The position numbers and the translations under genes are program-made. The notes beneath the pieces are model-generated. The model was not told the DNA's origin. It did no database searches and worked only from the letters and a program-made list of their open reading frames with translations. From Paenibacillus plantarum (GTDB lineage Bacteria; Bacillota; Bacilli; Paenibacillales; NBRC-103111), in NCBI RefSeq assembly GCF_013141695.1, contig NZ_WHNY01000004.1, forward strand, positions 333,480 through 397,479: DNA of 64,000 nucleotides, in the 5' to 3' direction. Shown here one piece after another: positions 51,331 to 60,680 of the stretch (its first letter is position 1; every line of letters begins with the position of its first letter).

Positions 51331-53133
51331 TTAATTCCCTTCAGTTTTATAGTAGTAATCCTTGATATTTCGGTATCGTTCCCGCAGAAAGTGAGCGGCT
51401 TTCTTGGGGCGCCTGTCCCTAGTGAATACGCCCTTCTTGTTTCCATCCACTCTTACAATCCCTTGCTTTGTAGCAAAATCCGCAAAATTCCAGACATGCT
51501 CACCAACCACGAAGTCGAGTTTGTCCATAACTTGATGGTATGTTTGCAAAAAGTCACATTGATACTCTTCCGACCACATGAGAGGCACCGTAGAAGTCAG
51601 CCCTTGGATGGTATCCGCACCAAACTCCGTTAGAAAGACAGGTTTAGCAGTAAGATTCCACCATGCTAACAGTTCCTGATGTAGTACTCTGCCAGCCATC
51701 TCCAAGTCATTACCAAACGCATACCAGCCTACGTATCGGTTTAAGCACAAAACATCGCTTAACGAATGAATTTTGCAGGTAGTTGGTGAGGCGGCAAAAT
51801 AATTCACAATAGTAATGGGTCTTGTAGGATCAAGCTTCCTGGTCAAATCCGCAAGTGGTTTAAAATATTCATATGCTCCTTCTTCCTCACCGGCAGGTTC
51901 GTTAGCAATAGCCCACATTACAACACATGCGTGATTCTTATCTCTCTTTATTAACTCTTTAATAGCAAGTTGATGGCTCTCTTGGCATTGAATGGTTTGC
52001 CAGGTATTACGTTTATTAGATGAAGCGTAAGCTCCTAATGATAGATGAAGCCCTACCGCAGCAACCTCGTCAACAACAACTATTCCTTCACGATCAGCCA
52101 GTCGCATGATTTCTTCTGAATACGGATAGTGGGAAGTACGGAATGAATTAGCCCCAATCCACTTCATTAAGCTAAAATCCTTGATATTTAACGCTTCATC
52201 CAAACCTTTGCCATGGATTTCCGCATCCTCGTGCTTACCAAATCCTTTAAAGTAAAAGGGCTTGCCATTAATCAGAAACTCTTTTCCTTCCACTTTGACC
52301 GTACGAATACCAAAGAGTTCGTTATATGTGTCCACAACACTGCCATCAATGCTAATAACTTCTACTTTTAGCGTATACAAATAGGCAGCCCCAGGCTCCC
52401 AAAGCACGGGATCCTCGATTTCCATATCTGCATGCAAACCTGATGATTCAGCAACAACATTCTCCTGTTCATCCAGAATCGTTACCTTAACATTGGTAGA
52501 CCCTTCGGTTTCCACTTTATAATAAACTACGCCTGTTTGGCCGCGAAGGTCTGTGCGAATAGTAATATCTTTGACATACTGTTGTGCCGTCGTATATATC
52601 CGAACAGGTCTGTGAATACCGCTGTAATTGAAGAAATCATGGAAATAGTCCTGCTTTCTAATCTCATTCCCCGCAGCATCACGTCTGACATTCACCTCAC
52701 CGATGGGGACTGTAGTGTAGTCGAGCACATTATTTACGAGAACTATAACCCGATTTTTTCGATCGAAAAATACGAAAGGTGCAATGTCTGCTTCAAATGG
52801 CGTGTAACCTCCGTGATGCTCTATTACCTCTTGTCCATTAATCCACACTTTGCCGTAATGTGTAACGCTGCCGAATCGGAGAATGATCCTCTTCCCTCTC
52901 CAAGCTTCGGATACATAAAACTCTCTTTCATACCATACGTCACCTACATGGTCCCTAACTCGAGCGTCTTCCGTCAAATCGTTATAGCTGGCCGGCACAG
53001 GCATAGGGATTGTCCCCTGCAGCTTTTGTTCATATATTCGATTAGCTACCCCTGTTCCGTCATCCAACTTGAAACTCCAGATTCCATTTAACTCTATTAA
53101 TTCTCTTTTCGTGTTGCTTTGAGGATATAACAT
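51331..53133 (-). CDS. uidA: GH2 beta-glucuronidase
   Basis: 600 residues, no signal peptide. A sugar-binding jelly roll, an Ig-like domain and a TIM barrel follow the standard GH2 order. Acid/base is Glu412 in ANEPAGE and nucleophile Glu503 in LTEFGAD. Asn565 and Lys567 (in GNKKG) form the N-x-K motif that grips the glucuronate carboxyl in E. coli GusA; all three positions are one off from E. coli numbering (413, 504, 566/568). It releases glucuronic acid from imported oligomers, such as glucuronate-capped arabinogalactan side chains. It follows the other GH2 gene by 27 bases and is the last gene of operon 5. RBS AAGGGTGA precedes ATG 53133. Confidence 0.95.
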   Translation of the reverse strand: MLYPQSNTKRELIELNGIWSFKLDDGTGVANRIYEQKLQGTIPMPVPASYNDLTEDARVRDHVGDVWYEREFYVSEAWRGKRIILRFGSVTHYGKVWINGQEVIEHHGGYTPFEADIAPFVFFDRKNRVIVLVNNVLDYTTVPIGEVNVRRDAAGNEIRKQDYFHDFFNYSGIHRPVRIYTTAQQYVKDITIRTDLRGQTGVVYYKVETEGSTNVKVTILDEQENVVAESSGLHADMEIEDPVLWEPGAAYLYTLKVEVISIDGSVVDTYNELFGIRTVKVEGKEFLINGKPFYFKGFGKHEDAEIHGKGLDEALNIKDFSLMKWIGANSFRTSHYPYSEEIMRLADREGIVVVDEVAAVGLHLSLGAYASSNKRNTWQTIQCQESHQLAIKELIKRDKNHACVVMWAIANEPAGEEEGAYEYFKPLADLTRKLDPTRPITIVNYFAASPTTCKIHSLSDVLCLNRYVGWYAFGNDLEMAGRVLHQELLAWWNLTAKPVFLTEFGADTIQGLTSTVPLMWSEEYQCDFLQTYHQVMDKLDFVVGEHVWNFADFATKQGIVRVDGNKKGVFTRDRRPKKAAHFLRERYRNIKDYYYKTEGN

Positions 53134-53160
53134 TTCGAAAAATCACCCTTATCCTGAAGC

Positions 53161-55446
53161 TTATTTTTTAATCACATTCAGTTCTTTGTTAATTACAGTA
53201 AGCAGTTCTTTAGGAATATTGAAGAATGAGAGCTTCGACATTTTCTCAATGGACATGACTCCTTTGGTCAATTCAAACCTAGGATTGTGAGTTGTATGAT
53301 CAAAATATTTAAGAAACACTTCTTTGGCTTTCTCATTCGTATATAGATCTTCAATCGTGTCAAAAGTCGAATAACAGCTCTCTTTCAGTTCAATCTCTTT
53401 AACATCGGTTAAATCGAACTTTTCGAACCAGTTCACAACAAGCCTAGCCTCTTCCTTCTTTATATAAACATAGCTGTTATCTAATTCCATCGTATAATGA
53501 AGCACAATCTCATCGGTATAGATGGTACCATGTTCATCCACGCCCACAACCTTCAGATGATTCTCCCCTGCGGTTAGCGAAAGATCCTGCACCAACTTTA
53601 CTGGTTTTTCACTATTTATTTCTTTGAGCAGGAGTTGATCTTTATAAACTTTGATACTAGAAATATTGGAAAGAATAACAATATCATTCAACTCCCTATG
53701 CCTATTAGCAAAACGACGCCCGGCAATGTGAACAAAAGGAATCTTAGACCAATAGGCTTTATATAGATAATAGGCATCTTTCTTTATTTTCCGGTCAATC
53801 GTTACGAGCCCTTTCAAGTTCTTACCAGAATCGCCGCCTTCGATTCTATTTGCACTACCGAAGTCGAACATATTCCATACATAGCCTCCCAAGACATACG
53901 GCCTATCATTAAATGTCTGTAACGCATTATGATGGAAGAGCAGCTGATATTCCTCGGTATAGTCTTTCACTTGCGGAGAATAAGAATGAAACCGAGGGTT
54001 CGTATCTACGCCATACTCGGCTACAAGAACAGGCACATTTGGCTGTACACGATGGAATTGGTCCAGTCTTTCTCCTAAGTTTTTCATTTCACCATAGTAC
54101 CACCCATAATACAAATTATAGCCGACAAGATCGGTAAAGGTGTTAAGTTGGCTATCGTCTTCAACCGAATATATATTAGCCTGTGCCGTTAGCCGATCAG
54201 GATCCAAGTGTTTGGCCAAATCCTTTAGCCGGTTTACACTTTCATATGTTTTCTCATTTTCAATAGCTATTGTGATTTCATTCTGCACTCCCCAGCAATA
54301 GATGGAGCAATGATTATAGGCCTGCTTAATCAATCTTTCAAGCTGATCTAATGCATTCTGATTTTCAGGGTCTAGGGTAGAAGGAATACTAATAAAAGGG
54401 ATTTCCGCCCAAACTAGCATCCCGTTTTGATCACACAGGTTATAAAAGTAATCGTCGTGCTGATAATGAGAGAGACGAATGCTATTCGCACCAATATCTC
54501 GAATTAAAGCCATATCTTCATCCATGTGAGCCTTAGTAATGGCATTACCTACACCCGCATAATCTTGATGACGACTAACCCCATTAAGCTTTATAGGTTT
54601 ACCGTTCAGTAGAAAGCCTCTTTCTGCTGTTACTTCTAACGTTCTAAATCCATACTTCATTGATCGCAGATCATAAGTCTTTCCTTCTATATTTATGGAA
54701 ACATTGACGGTGTATAAATATGGATTTTCAATACCTTCCCATAGTGTAGGATTATGGATCTCACTTTTCAAATTAAAGGCAGTTTCAGAGATTAGTGATA
54801 ATTCCTGGCTTTCTTCTAGAACTGTCTTGTTCTCATGGTCGCTAACTTGAACGATAAGAGTCCCCATTACTGGAATAGAAGATTCATTGATTACTTTTCC
54901 GAAAACTTCTAATTCAAAGGTGTTACTCCCCAATTTTTTTTGATTTAAATACACACCATCTCTTCCTTGATCCTGTAGATCAAAATGTATATCCTCCATG
55001 ACCAACAGCTTTACATCCCTATATAAACCTCCATAAAACGTAAAGTCAGCCATTAGGGGGAATACATCCTTGTGCAAGCTATTATCCACCATGATAGCTA
55101 TAAGGTTTTCTCCTGGGATAAGGTAAGGATTCAGATGGACTCTGAACATGGAATATCCGCACCGGCTCTCGCCGACACTTTGCCCGTTAATATAAACCGA
55201 ACCAAGCATCCCTGCTGCTCCGATTTCCAGGAATAATTGTTTTGCCTTATCCTCGCTGGAGAGAATCAGTCTTTTTTGATACCAGCACTGTCCTCGATAG
55301 TACTGACTTCCTTCTTGCCCATCCATGTGATTCCAGCAGTGTGGGAGAGTGACTTCCTCCCCTCCTTGAATATCATCCAATGAATAGGTAACACTATTGT
55401 TTTTAGTAAAAATCCATTCATCATTCATCTCAATGGTTCGTATCAT
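53161..55446 (-). CDS. GH2 beta-galactosidase-type enzyme
   Basis: 761 residues, no signal peptide. It has the GH2 three-domain core: a jelly roll beginning DEWIFTKNNS, an Ig-like domain, and a TIM barrel with NGVSRHQDYAGVGNAI and RLSHYQHDDYFYNLCDQNG. Acid/base is Glu390 in VQNEI and nucleophile Glu477 in VAEYG. A C-terminal beta-sandwich follows (about 590-761). It lacks an N-x-K glucuronate motif, so galactosidase (or another neutral-sugar) activity is likelier. With the glucuronidase it could strip galactan or arabinogalactan branches. A strong hairpin separates it from the binding-protein gene upstream. Confidence 0.9.
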   Translation of the reverse strand: MIRTIEMNDEWIFTKNNSVTYSLDDIQGGEEVTLPHCWNHMDGQEGSQYYRGQCWYQKRLILSSEDKAKQLFLEIGAAGMLGSVYINGQSVGESRCGYSMFRVHLNPYLIPGENLIAIMVDNSLHKDVFPLMADFTFYGGLYRDVKLLVMEDIHFDLQDQGRDGVYLNQKKLGSNTFELEVFGKVINESSIPVMGTLIVQVSDHENKTVLEESQELSLISETAFNLKSEIHNPTLWEGIENPYLYTVNVSINIEGKTYDLRSMKYGFRTLEVTAERGFLLNGKPIKLNGVSRHQDYAGVGNAITKAHMDEDMALIRDIGANSIRLSHYQHDDYFYNLCDQNGMLVWAEIPFISIPSTLDPENQNALDQLERLIKQAYNHCSIYCWGVQNEITIAIENEKTYESVNRLKDLAKHLDPDRLTAQANIYSVEDDSQLNTFTDLVGYNLYYGWYYGEMKNLGERLDQFHRVQPNVPVLVAEYGVDTNPRFHSYSPQVKDYTEEYQLLFHHNALQTFNDRPYVLGGYVWNMFDFGSANRIEGGDSGKNLKGLVTIDRKIKKDAYYLYKAYWSKIPFVHIAGRRFANRHRELNDIVILSNISSIKVYKDQLLLKEINSEKPVKLVQDLSLTAGENHLKVVGVDEHGTIYTDEIVLHYTMELDNSYVYIKKEEARLVVNWFEKFDLTDVKEIELKESCYSTFDTIEDLYTNEKAKEVFLKYFDHTTHNPRFELTKGVMSIEKMSKLSFFNIPKELLTVINKELNVIKK

Positions 55447-55477
55447 CCTGCTAACCTCACTTTATGATTCAATATTG

Positions 55478-55527
55478 GAAAATAATTGCGGTAGACCCGC
55501 TCGCATAGTGCAAGGGATCTACCGCAA
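55478..55527 (-). terminator. Terminator or attenuator inside operon 5, after the binding-protein gene
   Basis: TTGCGGTAGACCC (55486-55498) pairs with GGGATCTACCGCAA (55514-55527) apart from one bulged base. On the minus strand the stem is followed by TTATTTTCC. It lies 4 bases after the stop at 55531 and 32 before the GH2 start. It would let binding protein be made in excess over the enzymes. Confidence 0.75.
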
Positions 55528-55530
55528 ATT

Positions 55531-57048
55531 TTATTTATTGCTCTTAGCCCACTCATCCAACTGCTTCTGCTTTTCAGCAATGATTTTATCCAGCCCCGCG
55601 GCCTTTAACTGTTTATTAAATTCAGGCAACTTCGTTTCAGGGTCCACCATACCCGTTTCTAAAGCAATTTTAAATTGATTTTGTACATTCGTAACCGCAG
55701 CGATTTCTGTTTTCACAGGCTCTGCATCAAAACTAAAGCCGAGAGCTTTTGATACTACCGCACTTTTATTGAACTTGGACATTTTATCCCAAAGCTGCGG
55801 CTCGTCGCCGTTCCAGATATAGGATAAGAACTGGTTACCGAACATATAGCCTTGTTGTAGATTGTAACCAGAGCTAGACGCATCGACCCCTGCAGGGAAA
55901 TCAATAACATCCCCTTTTTTCACGTAATGCTTTCCTTCTACTCCCCAACTGAACAGATTTTGAAGGTCTTTGTTCGTGTACAATAAGTCCAACAACATCA
56001 TTGCGCGTTCCGGGTTTTCCGAGCTCTGCGTAATGCTCCAAGCGCTGCCTGTAATTTTATCTGTTGTCGTGATCGGCTGAGATAGACGAACGGAAACCAT
56101 TTCCTTGCCCGTGCTTCGAGATTCCTGCTGCTCAATGCCAGGCTTCATTTGGGATAACCATGAGAAGCCTCTTCCTGCCTTGACGAGATTATATTTCGTT
56201 TCCGTATCCGTAGCGGCATCCTTTGCAATATAACCCGCTAGGTACCACCTTCTAACAAGTTTGAGCAAATTCTCGTATTCCTTGGTTTCAAACCAGTTCA
56301 CGACCTTTAACCCATTGTCATGCTTAGGGAGAACACCGAAGCCGTTTCCAAGTGAGTCCATAAGAGCCGCCACGTAAGAATCAATAATGGAAGAGGCATA
56401 TTTTACGGCTGGCGTTACACCGGGCTCATTATCTTTGATTAGTTTAAACACCGCATCCAAATCATCAAGTGTTTTGATGCTATTTACATCAATCTTGTAT
56501 TTTTCAACTAGGTCCTTACGCATCGTGATTCCGTAATCGGACGCCAGATCTTTAATATTTGGCAAGCCATATATTTTTCCGTTTACTTTCGTTGCATTTA
56601 TAATGGCAGGATTTTGTTCATCCAGAGCCTTCTTAGCATTTTGACCGCGTTTAGCAATAAGCTCATCCAGTGGCAGGAAATGTCCCTGAGCTACAGTTTG
56701 CGTATATGACCCGCGGACACTACTATACATGAGATCAATTTTCTCCTTACCCGCCAGCATAACAGTTGTTTGCTGTGACCAAGTTCCAAAGCTGATCGGC
56801 ACAAGTTTTACGGTAGCATTAATTTTTTCTCTCGTGATTTTATTGATTTCCTCCGTAACCAACTGCAATTCTTTCGGTTGGTTATTGATGGGAAACACCA
56901 TGACAATTTCATACGGCTTTGACTGAGCCCCGCTCTCCTGTACTTTCTGGGGCGTTTCACTACTATTTGAGCTGCAGCCCGCCAGTAAGACACTCGTTCC
57001 AAGCCCTAATAAACCAAGTTTTATACTCAATTTCTTCAGTGCTACCAT
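55531..57048 (-). CDS. Transporter module 5: lipoprotein sugar-binding protein (LplA/YtcQ type)
   Basis: 505 residues. Lipobox LAGC gives lipidated Cys25, followed by a Ser-rich linker. VMVFPINNQPKELQLVTEEIN and SVRGSYTQTVAQGHFLPLDELI mark a branch of the large binding proteins found with YesM/YesN-type two-component systems. Gap to the permease gene is 55 bases. RBS AGGGGAG precedes ATG 57048. Followed by a strong hairpin. Confidence 0.93.
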   Translation of the reverse strand: MVALKKLSIKLGLLGLGTSVLLAGCSSNSSETPQKVQESGAQSKPYEIVMVFPINNQPKELQLVTEEINKITREKINATVKLVPISFGTWSQQTTVMLAGKEKIDLMYSSVRGSYTQTVAQGHFLPLDELIAKRGQNAKKALDEQNPAIINATKVNGKIYGLPNIKDLASDYGITMRKDLVEKYKIDVNSIKTLDDLDAVFKLIKDNEPGVTPAVKYASSIIDSYVAALMDSLGNGFGVLPKHDNGLKVVNWFETKEYENLLKLVRRWYLAGYIAKDAATDTETKYNLVKAGRGFSWLSQMKPGIEQQESRSTGKEMVSVRLSQPITTTDKITGSAWSITQSSENPERAMMLLDLLYTNKDLQNLFSWGVEGKHYVKKGDVIDFPAGVDASSSGYNLQQGYMFGNQFLSYIWNGDEPQLWDKMSKFNKSAVVSKALGFSFDAEPVKTEIAAVTNVQNQFKIALETGMVDPETKLPEFNKQLKAAGLDKIIAEKQKQLDEWAKSNK

Positions 57049-57103
57049 ACAAAACTCCCCTTTTGTAATTTTATACTAAACTGGCATAGGCCAGTTATAG
57101 CTA

Positions 57104-57982
57104 TTATCCTTTTACAGCGCCTACAGTAATCCCTTTAATAAAGAATTTTTGAAAGAATGGATACGCAGCAATGATCGGAAGGACCCCTATAACAGCAATA
57201 GCCATTCGCATCGATTCCAAAGGTAAATTCGCCGCCGCTTCCATCGTTTGTCCATCACTGTTCTGCATAAATTGGATATCCAGCAAAATGCGATTCAATA
57301 AATTTTGGAGGCTGTAATATTTGCTTTCGGTAATATAGATTAGCCCATTGAACCAGTCGTTCCAATATCGAATGGTTTGGAATAGACCAACGGTGGCAAG
57401 CACTGGTGTTGATAAGGGGACGACGATACTTATAAAAATTCTTGACTCCTTCGCTCCATCAATATAAGCCGACTCAATAATCGATGGCGGTATGGAGGTT
57501 GCGAAGAAGGTACGCATGAGAATCACATAAAACGCATTCACCAGTAATCCCGGAATAATTAGGGCCCAAATCGTATTCTTCAAATCAAGTAAATTGGTAT
57601 AGACCAAATACGTAGGGACAAGTCCACCATGAAACAACATGGTAAAGAAAACGTAGAAAGCCAGAAACTTGCGAAATGGCATCTCTTTCCTGGATAACGG
57701 ATAAGCAAGCAAAGAAATAAATGTTAGTCCTATTAGTGTCCCTACGACGGTTACTAGTATCGTGATTCCATACGCTCGCATGATTGTCGCAGCGTCATTC
57801 CAGAGATACTCGTATGCTGAAAAACTAATTGTCTCAGGAATTAGCGAGTATCCGCTGCGAATCAGCTCCATATCGTCCGTAAAGGATGCCGAAACCAAAA
57901 GAAGAAAAGGAAATACACTGCAGATGGCAAAGAGCAACATAATCATATTTAAAAATAACTGATATCCTTTATTTGTTAGCAT
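57104..57982 (-). CDS. Transporter module 5: carbohydrate ABC permease (YtcP type)
   Basis: 292 residues, six membrane segments. The EAA loop region reads IESAYIDGAKESRIFISIVVP, and the C-terminus YPFFQKFFIKGITVGAVKG. ATG 57982 has GGAAGG eight bases upstream; GTG 57991 overlaps that site and is rejected. The partner permease gene ends 14 bases upstream. Confidence 0.93.
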   Translation of the reverse strand: MLTNKGYQLFLNMIMLLFAICSVFPFLLLVSASFTDDMELIRSGYSLIPETISFSAYEYLWNDAATIMRAYGITILVTVVGTLIGLTFISLLAYPLSRKEMPFRKFLAFYVFFTMLFHGGLVPTYLVYTNLLDLKNTIWALIIPGLLVNAFYVILMRTFFATSIPPSIIESAYIDGAKESRIFISIVVPLSTPVLATVGLFQTIRYWNDWFNGLIYITESKYYSLQNLLNRILLDIQFMQNSDGQTMEAAANLPLESMRMAIAVIGVLPIIAAYPFFQKFFIKGITVGAVKG

Positions 57983-57996
57983 GGGTGTCACCTTCC

Positions 57997-58980
57997 TTAA
58001 AACAGTGCATTCTCGCTGTTTACTTTTTTAACAATAAAATTGGATATCATAACGAGGATAAATCCGACAAGAGACTGGTACAGCCCAGCAGCAGACGCCA
58101 TTCCGAAATCACCTAAATTCATAAGTGCTCGGTATACATAGGTATCAATGGTATTAGTAACCGGCATCAAGGCCCCTGTATTCAAGGGTACTTGATAGAA
58201 TAGCCCAAAGTCAGAATAGAAAATACGTCCGATGGCTAATAGTGACATTATCGTAATGACAGGAGTAATTAGCGGTAGGGTAACACCCCACATCTGCTGC
58301 CACCGGTTGGCCCCATCTATCGTTGCAGCCTCGTAGTATTCTTGATCAATCCCAATAATTGCTGCTAAATAAATCACACATAAATATCCTGCGTCCTTCC
58401 ATGTGTGCACAATCGTTAATATATAAGGCCAATATTTCGTTTCTGCATACCATTCGATTGAATTCATCCCCAACATAGGAAGAATCGATGTATTGATAAA
58501 TCCACTTTCAACATCCAAAAATGATAATACCAGGTAGCCCACAATAACCGTGGAAATTAAATAGGGCAGTAAGATAAAGCTTTGAAACATCCGTGACAAA
58601 AATCGATTCTTTATTTCATTCAACATGATTGCTAAACCGATGGCAAACACTGTAGTTAAAATGATAAATACGACGTTATACAGAATTGTATTTCTGGTGA
58701 TGATATAGGCATCAGATGTCTTAAACAAATATTCAAAGTTTTTAAATCCTACCCAGTCGCTTCCCCAGATTCCTTTCGCAAAATTGATGTTTTTGAATGC
58801 AATGACTACCCCAAACATAGGCAAATAATTGTTAATCAACAGATACAAAACTCCTGGAAGTGTCATTAAGAGTAATGCCCGGTACTTGACCACCTTTTTT
58901 AATAACGCTCTCGTGGCTGTAACTTGTTGGGGCTGTAATTTTGATCGTGATGTTTCATATGCCCTTGTGTTCAATGTCAT
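57997..58980 (-). CDS. Transporter module 5: carbohydrate ABC permease (LplB type)
   Basis: 327 residues, six membrane segments. GSDWVGFKNFEYLFKTSDAY and the EAA loop EAATIDGANRWQQMWGVTLP are LplB signatures. The start is unsettled: ATG 58980 lies only 2-3 bases after AAGGGGG, while TTG 58974 two codons later is better spaced. The frame also extends to 59043. It lies 140 bases after the response-regulator gene, beyond a terminator, so it may have its own promoter. Confidence 0.92.
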   Translation of the reverse strand: MTLNTRAYETSRSKLQPQQVTATRALLKKVVKYRALLLMTLPGVLYLLINNYLPMFGVVIAFKNINFAKGIWGSDWVGFKNFEYLFKTSDAYIITRNTILYNVVFIILTTVFAIGLAIMLNEIKNRFLSRMFQSFILLPYLISTVIVGYLVLSFLDVESGFINTSILPMLGMNSIEWYAETKYWPYILTIVHTWKDAGYLCVIYLAAIIGIDQEYYEAATIDGANRWQQMWGVTLPLITPVITIMSLLAIGRIFYSDFGLFYQVPLNTGALMPVTNTIDTYVYRALMNLGDFGMASAAGLYQSLVGFILVMISNFIVKKVNSENALF

Positions 58981-59082
58981 CTCCCCCTTATTCAACTCTT
59001 CGGTTCTTATAAACCTTATATTAAGCGAAACGATTTTAAGCAACTACCAAAAATCCGCACTCCCATTTTTGAATTTCCGTCC

Positions 59083-59115
59083 TAATAAAATAAACATCCC
59101 AAAACGGGATGTTTA
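59083..59115 (-). terminator. Intrinsic terminator after the response-regulator gene
   Basis: TAAACATCCC, loop AAAAC, GGGATGTTTA: a perfect 10-bp stem 8 bases after the stop at 59123. On the minus strand it is followed by TTTTATTAG. It separates the regulatory pair from the transporter and enzyme genes they probably control. Confidence 0.88.
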
Positions 59116-59122
59116 TCTGAAA

Positions 59123-60667
59123 TTAACGAAACGTTTTTCTATAGTCCTGAGGTGTCATCGACATCTCTTTCTTAAAAGTGGTTGAGAAATAAGCAAAGTT
59201 GGAATACCCAACAGCCTGAGCAATGCTGCTCACAGGTAAATCGGAATGTGCGAGAAGCTCTTTAGCAATATGAATCCTTTCTTGTACTATGTAATCTGAG
59301 ATCGATATCCCTGTTTCCTTCTTAAACAATTTCACAAGATAATCCGGACTTAGTCCGATATGGTCAGCAATGTATTGCCGTGATAACGGCTGATCAATAT
59401 GGGAAGTAATATACTGTTTAATTCGATCCACGAAAGATTCATTTTCCCCTTCATCTTGTATGTGAAGAAAAGTGATATCTAGAACCTCCATCACCCAGTT
59501 TTGAAGATCATTGATGGACTTCGTAACAATAAGTGCTCGATCAGGAGATAAGTGATCTGTGAAAATTTGATCCGCTTTAAGACCGTTTTGCTGCACAAAA
59601 TACAACAGCATTTGCAAAAAACTCTGGTAAAATAGCTTCAGACCTTTCGCATCCAGTCCTTCTATTTGCTTCCATGAATGAAGTGAATTTACGATTTCCG
59701 TTTGAAGCTTCTTTTTATCCCCCTGCTTCATCATTTCAGCCCATATGTTCATTTGAGGCCAAGAGACGTCTTGTGTCTTAACGTTTTTTTCGCGAAGAGC
59801 GATTACCTGTTTACTAAGAGAAACATTGTTAAGGTGCAGATACACTAGTTTATCATACATAGCAAGTACGTTTTGAATTTGCGTCACTTCGCCCATATAA
59901 CAGGATAGCTGGCAATAAAAATATTGATGACTAGCTTCAATGAAAGACCTACACAAATCTGTCAGCATTTCCTCGGTCGGACAGGAATCTTTCCTCAATT
60001 CAAGGATGATTAAGATAAGACCGGTTTTAATCTGAATGATTTGACCTTTATTCCCTTGTTGCAGGATTAGCTCTTCCGCTGTCTTTCGAAGAGCATACTC
60101 CATAATATTTTCCTCACGCACGGAAAGCTTTTTCTCCCAGAATTGCACGCCTATCAGTATGGGCAGAAAGCTTGCCATTTCTGAATAAGGGATACTTTTT
60201 TCAGAGAGAACTCTCTTTATTGTTTCCGGGTGTGAAGGTATGTTTTGTTGAAGTAAGTCCTGCCAAAAACGTTCGATTACTAATGGTCGTTCTGTCTTTA
60301 TTTTTAAAATAGCTTTTTGTACGGCTTCCTTTAATTCATGTTGCGGTACTGGCTTCAATAAATAGTCTAGGCTTCCCAGTCGCAGCGCTTGCTTGGAATA
60401 TTCAAAATCAGCATGACATGTTAAAAAAATGGATTCTGTTTTCAAGTATTTTTCTCTTACCCACGTCAAAAGATCCAGACCATTACCTTGTGGCATTTCA
60501 ATATCACAAATCATCACATCAATTGAATGACTTTCGAATAACTCTTTAGCCTGGCGGATATTATATGCAACAAATACTTTTGTTATTCCAAGCTGTTCCC
60601 AATCAACGGTTGCTTTCACCTTGTTGGCAATGTATACTTCGTCATCTACAATCAATAATGTGTACAT
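59123..60667 (-). CDS. Response regulator with AraC-type output domain (YesN type)
   Basis: 514 residues. The N-terminal receiver domain has the acidic pair Asp8/Asp9, phospho-acceptor Asp55 (ICDIEMP), Thr83 and Lys105 (LLKPVP). A long linker leads to a C-terminal AraC domain with VGYSNFAYFSTTFKKEMSMT. It should be phosphorylated by the histidine kinase encoded 13 bases upstream and activate module 5. RBS AAGGAGA precedes ATG 60667. Confidence 0.95.
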   Translation of the reverse strand: MYTLLIVDDEVYIANKVKATVDWEQLGITKVFVAYNIRQAKELFESHSIDVMICDIEMPQGNGLDLLTWVREKYLKTESIFLTCHADFEYSKQALRLGSLDYLLKPVPQHELKEAVQKAILKIKTERPLVIERFWQDLLQQNIPSHPETIKRVLSEKSIPYSEMASFLPILIGVQFWEKKLSVREENIMEYALRKTAEELILQQGNKGQIIQIKTGLILIILELRKDSCPTEEMLTDLCRSFIEASHQYFYCQLSCYMGEVTQIQNVLAMYDKLVYLHLNNVSLSKQVIALREKNVKTQDVSWPQMNIWAEMMKQGDKKKLQTEIVNSLHSWKQIEGLDAKGLKLFYQSFLQMLLYFVQQNGLKADQIFTDHLSPDRALIVTKSINDLQNWVMEVLDITFLHIQDEGENESFVDRIKQYITSHIDQPLSRQYIADHIGLSPDYLVKLFKKETGISISDYIVQERIHIAKELLAHSDLPVSSIAQAVGYSNFAYFSTTFKKEMSMTPQDYRKTFR

Positions 60668-60680
60668 AGCAATGATCTCC

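Noticed and set aside
52537..53091. 184-residue plus-strand frame
   Set aside because: Antisense to the GH2 beta-glucuronidase, which has full catalytic motifs.
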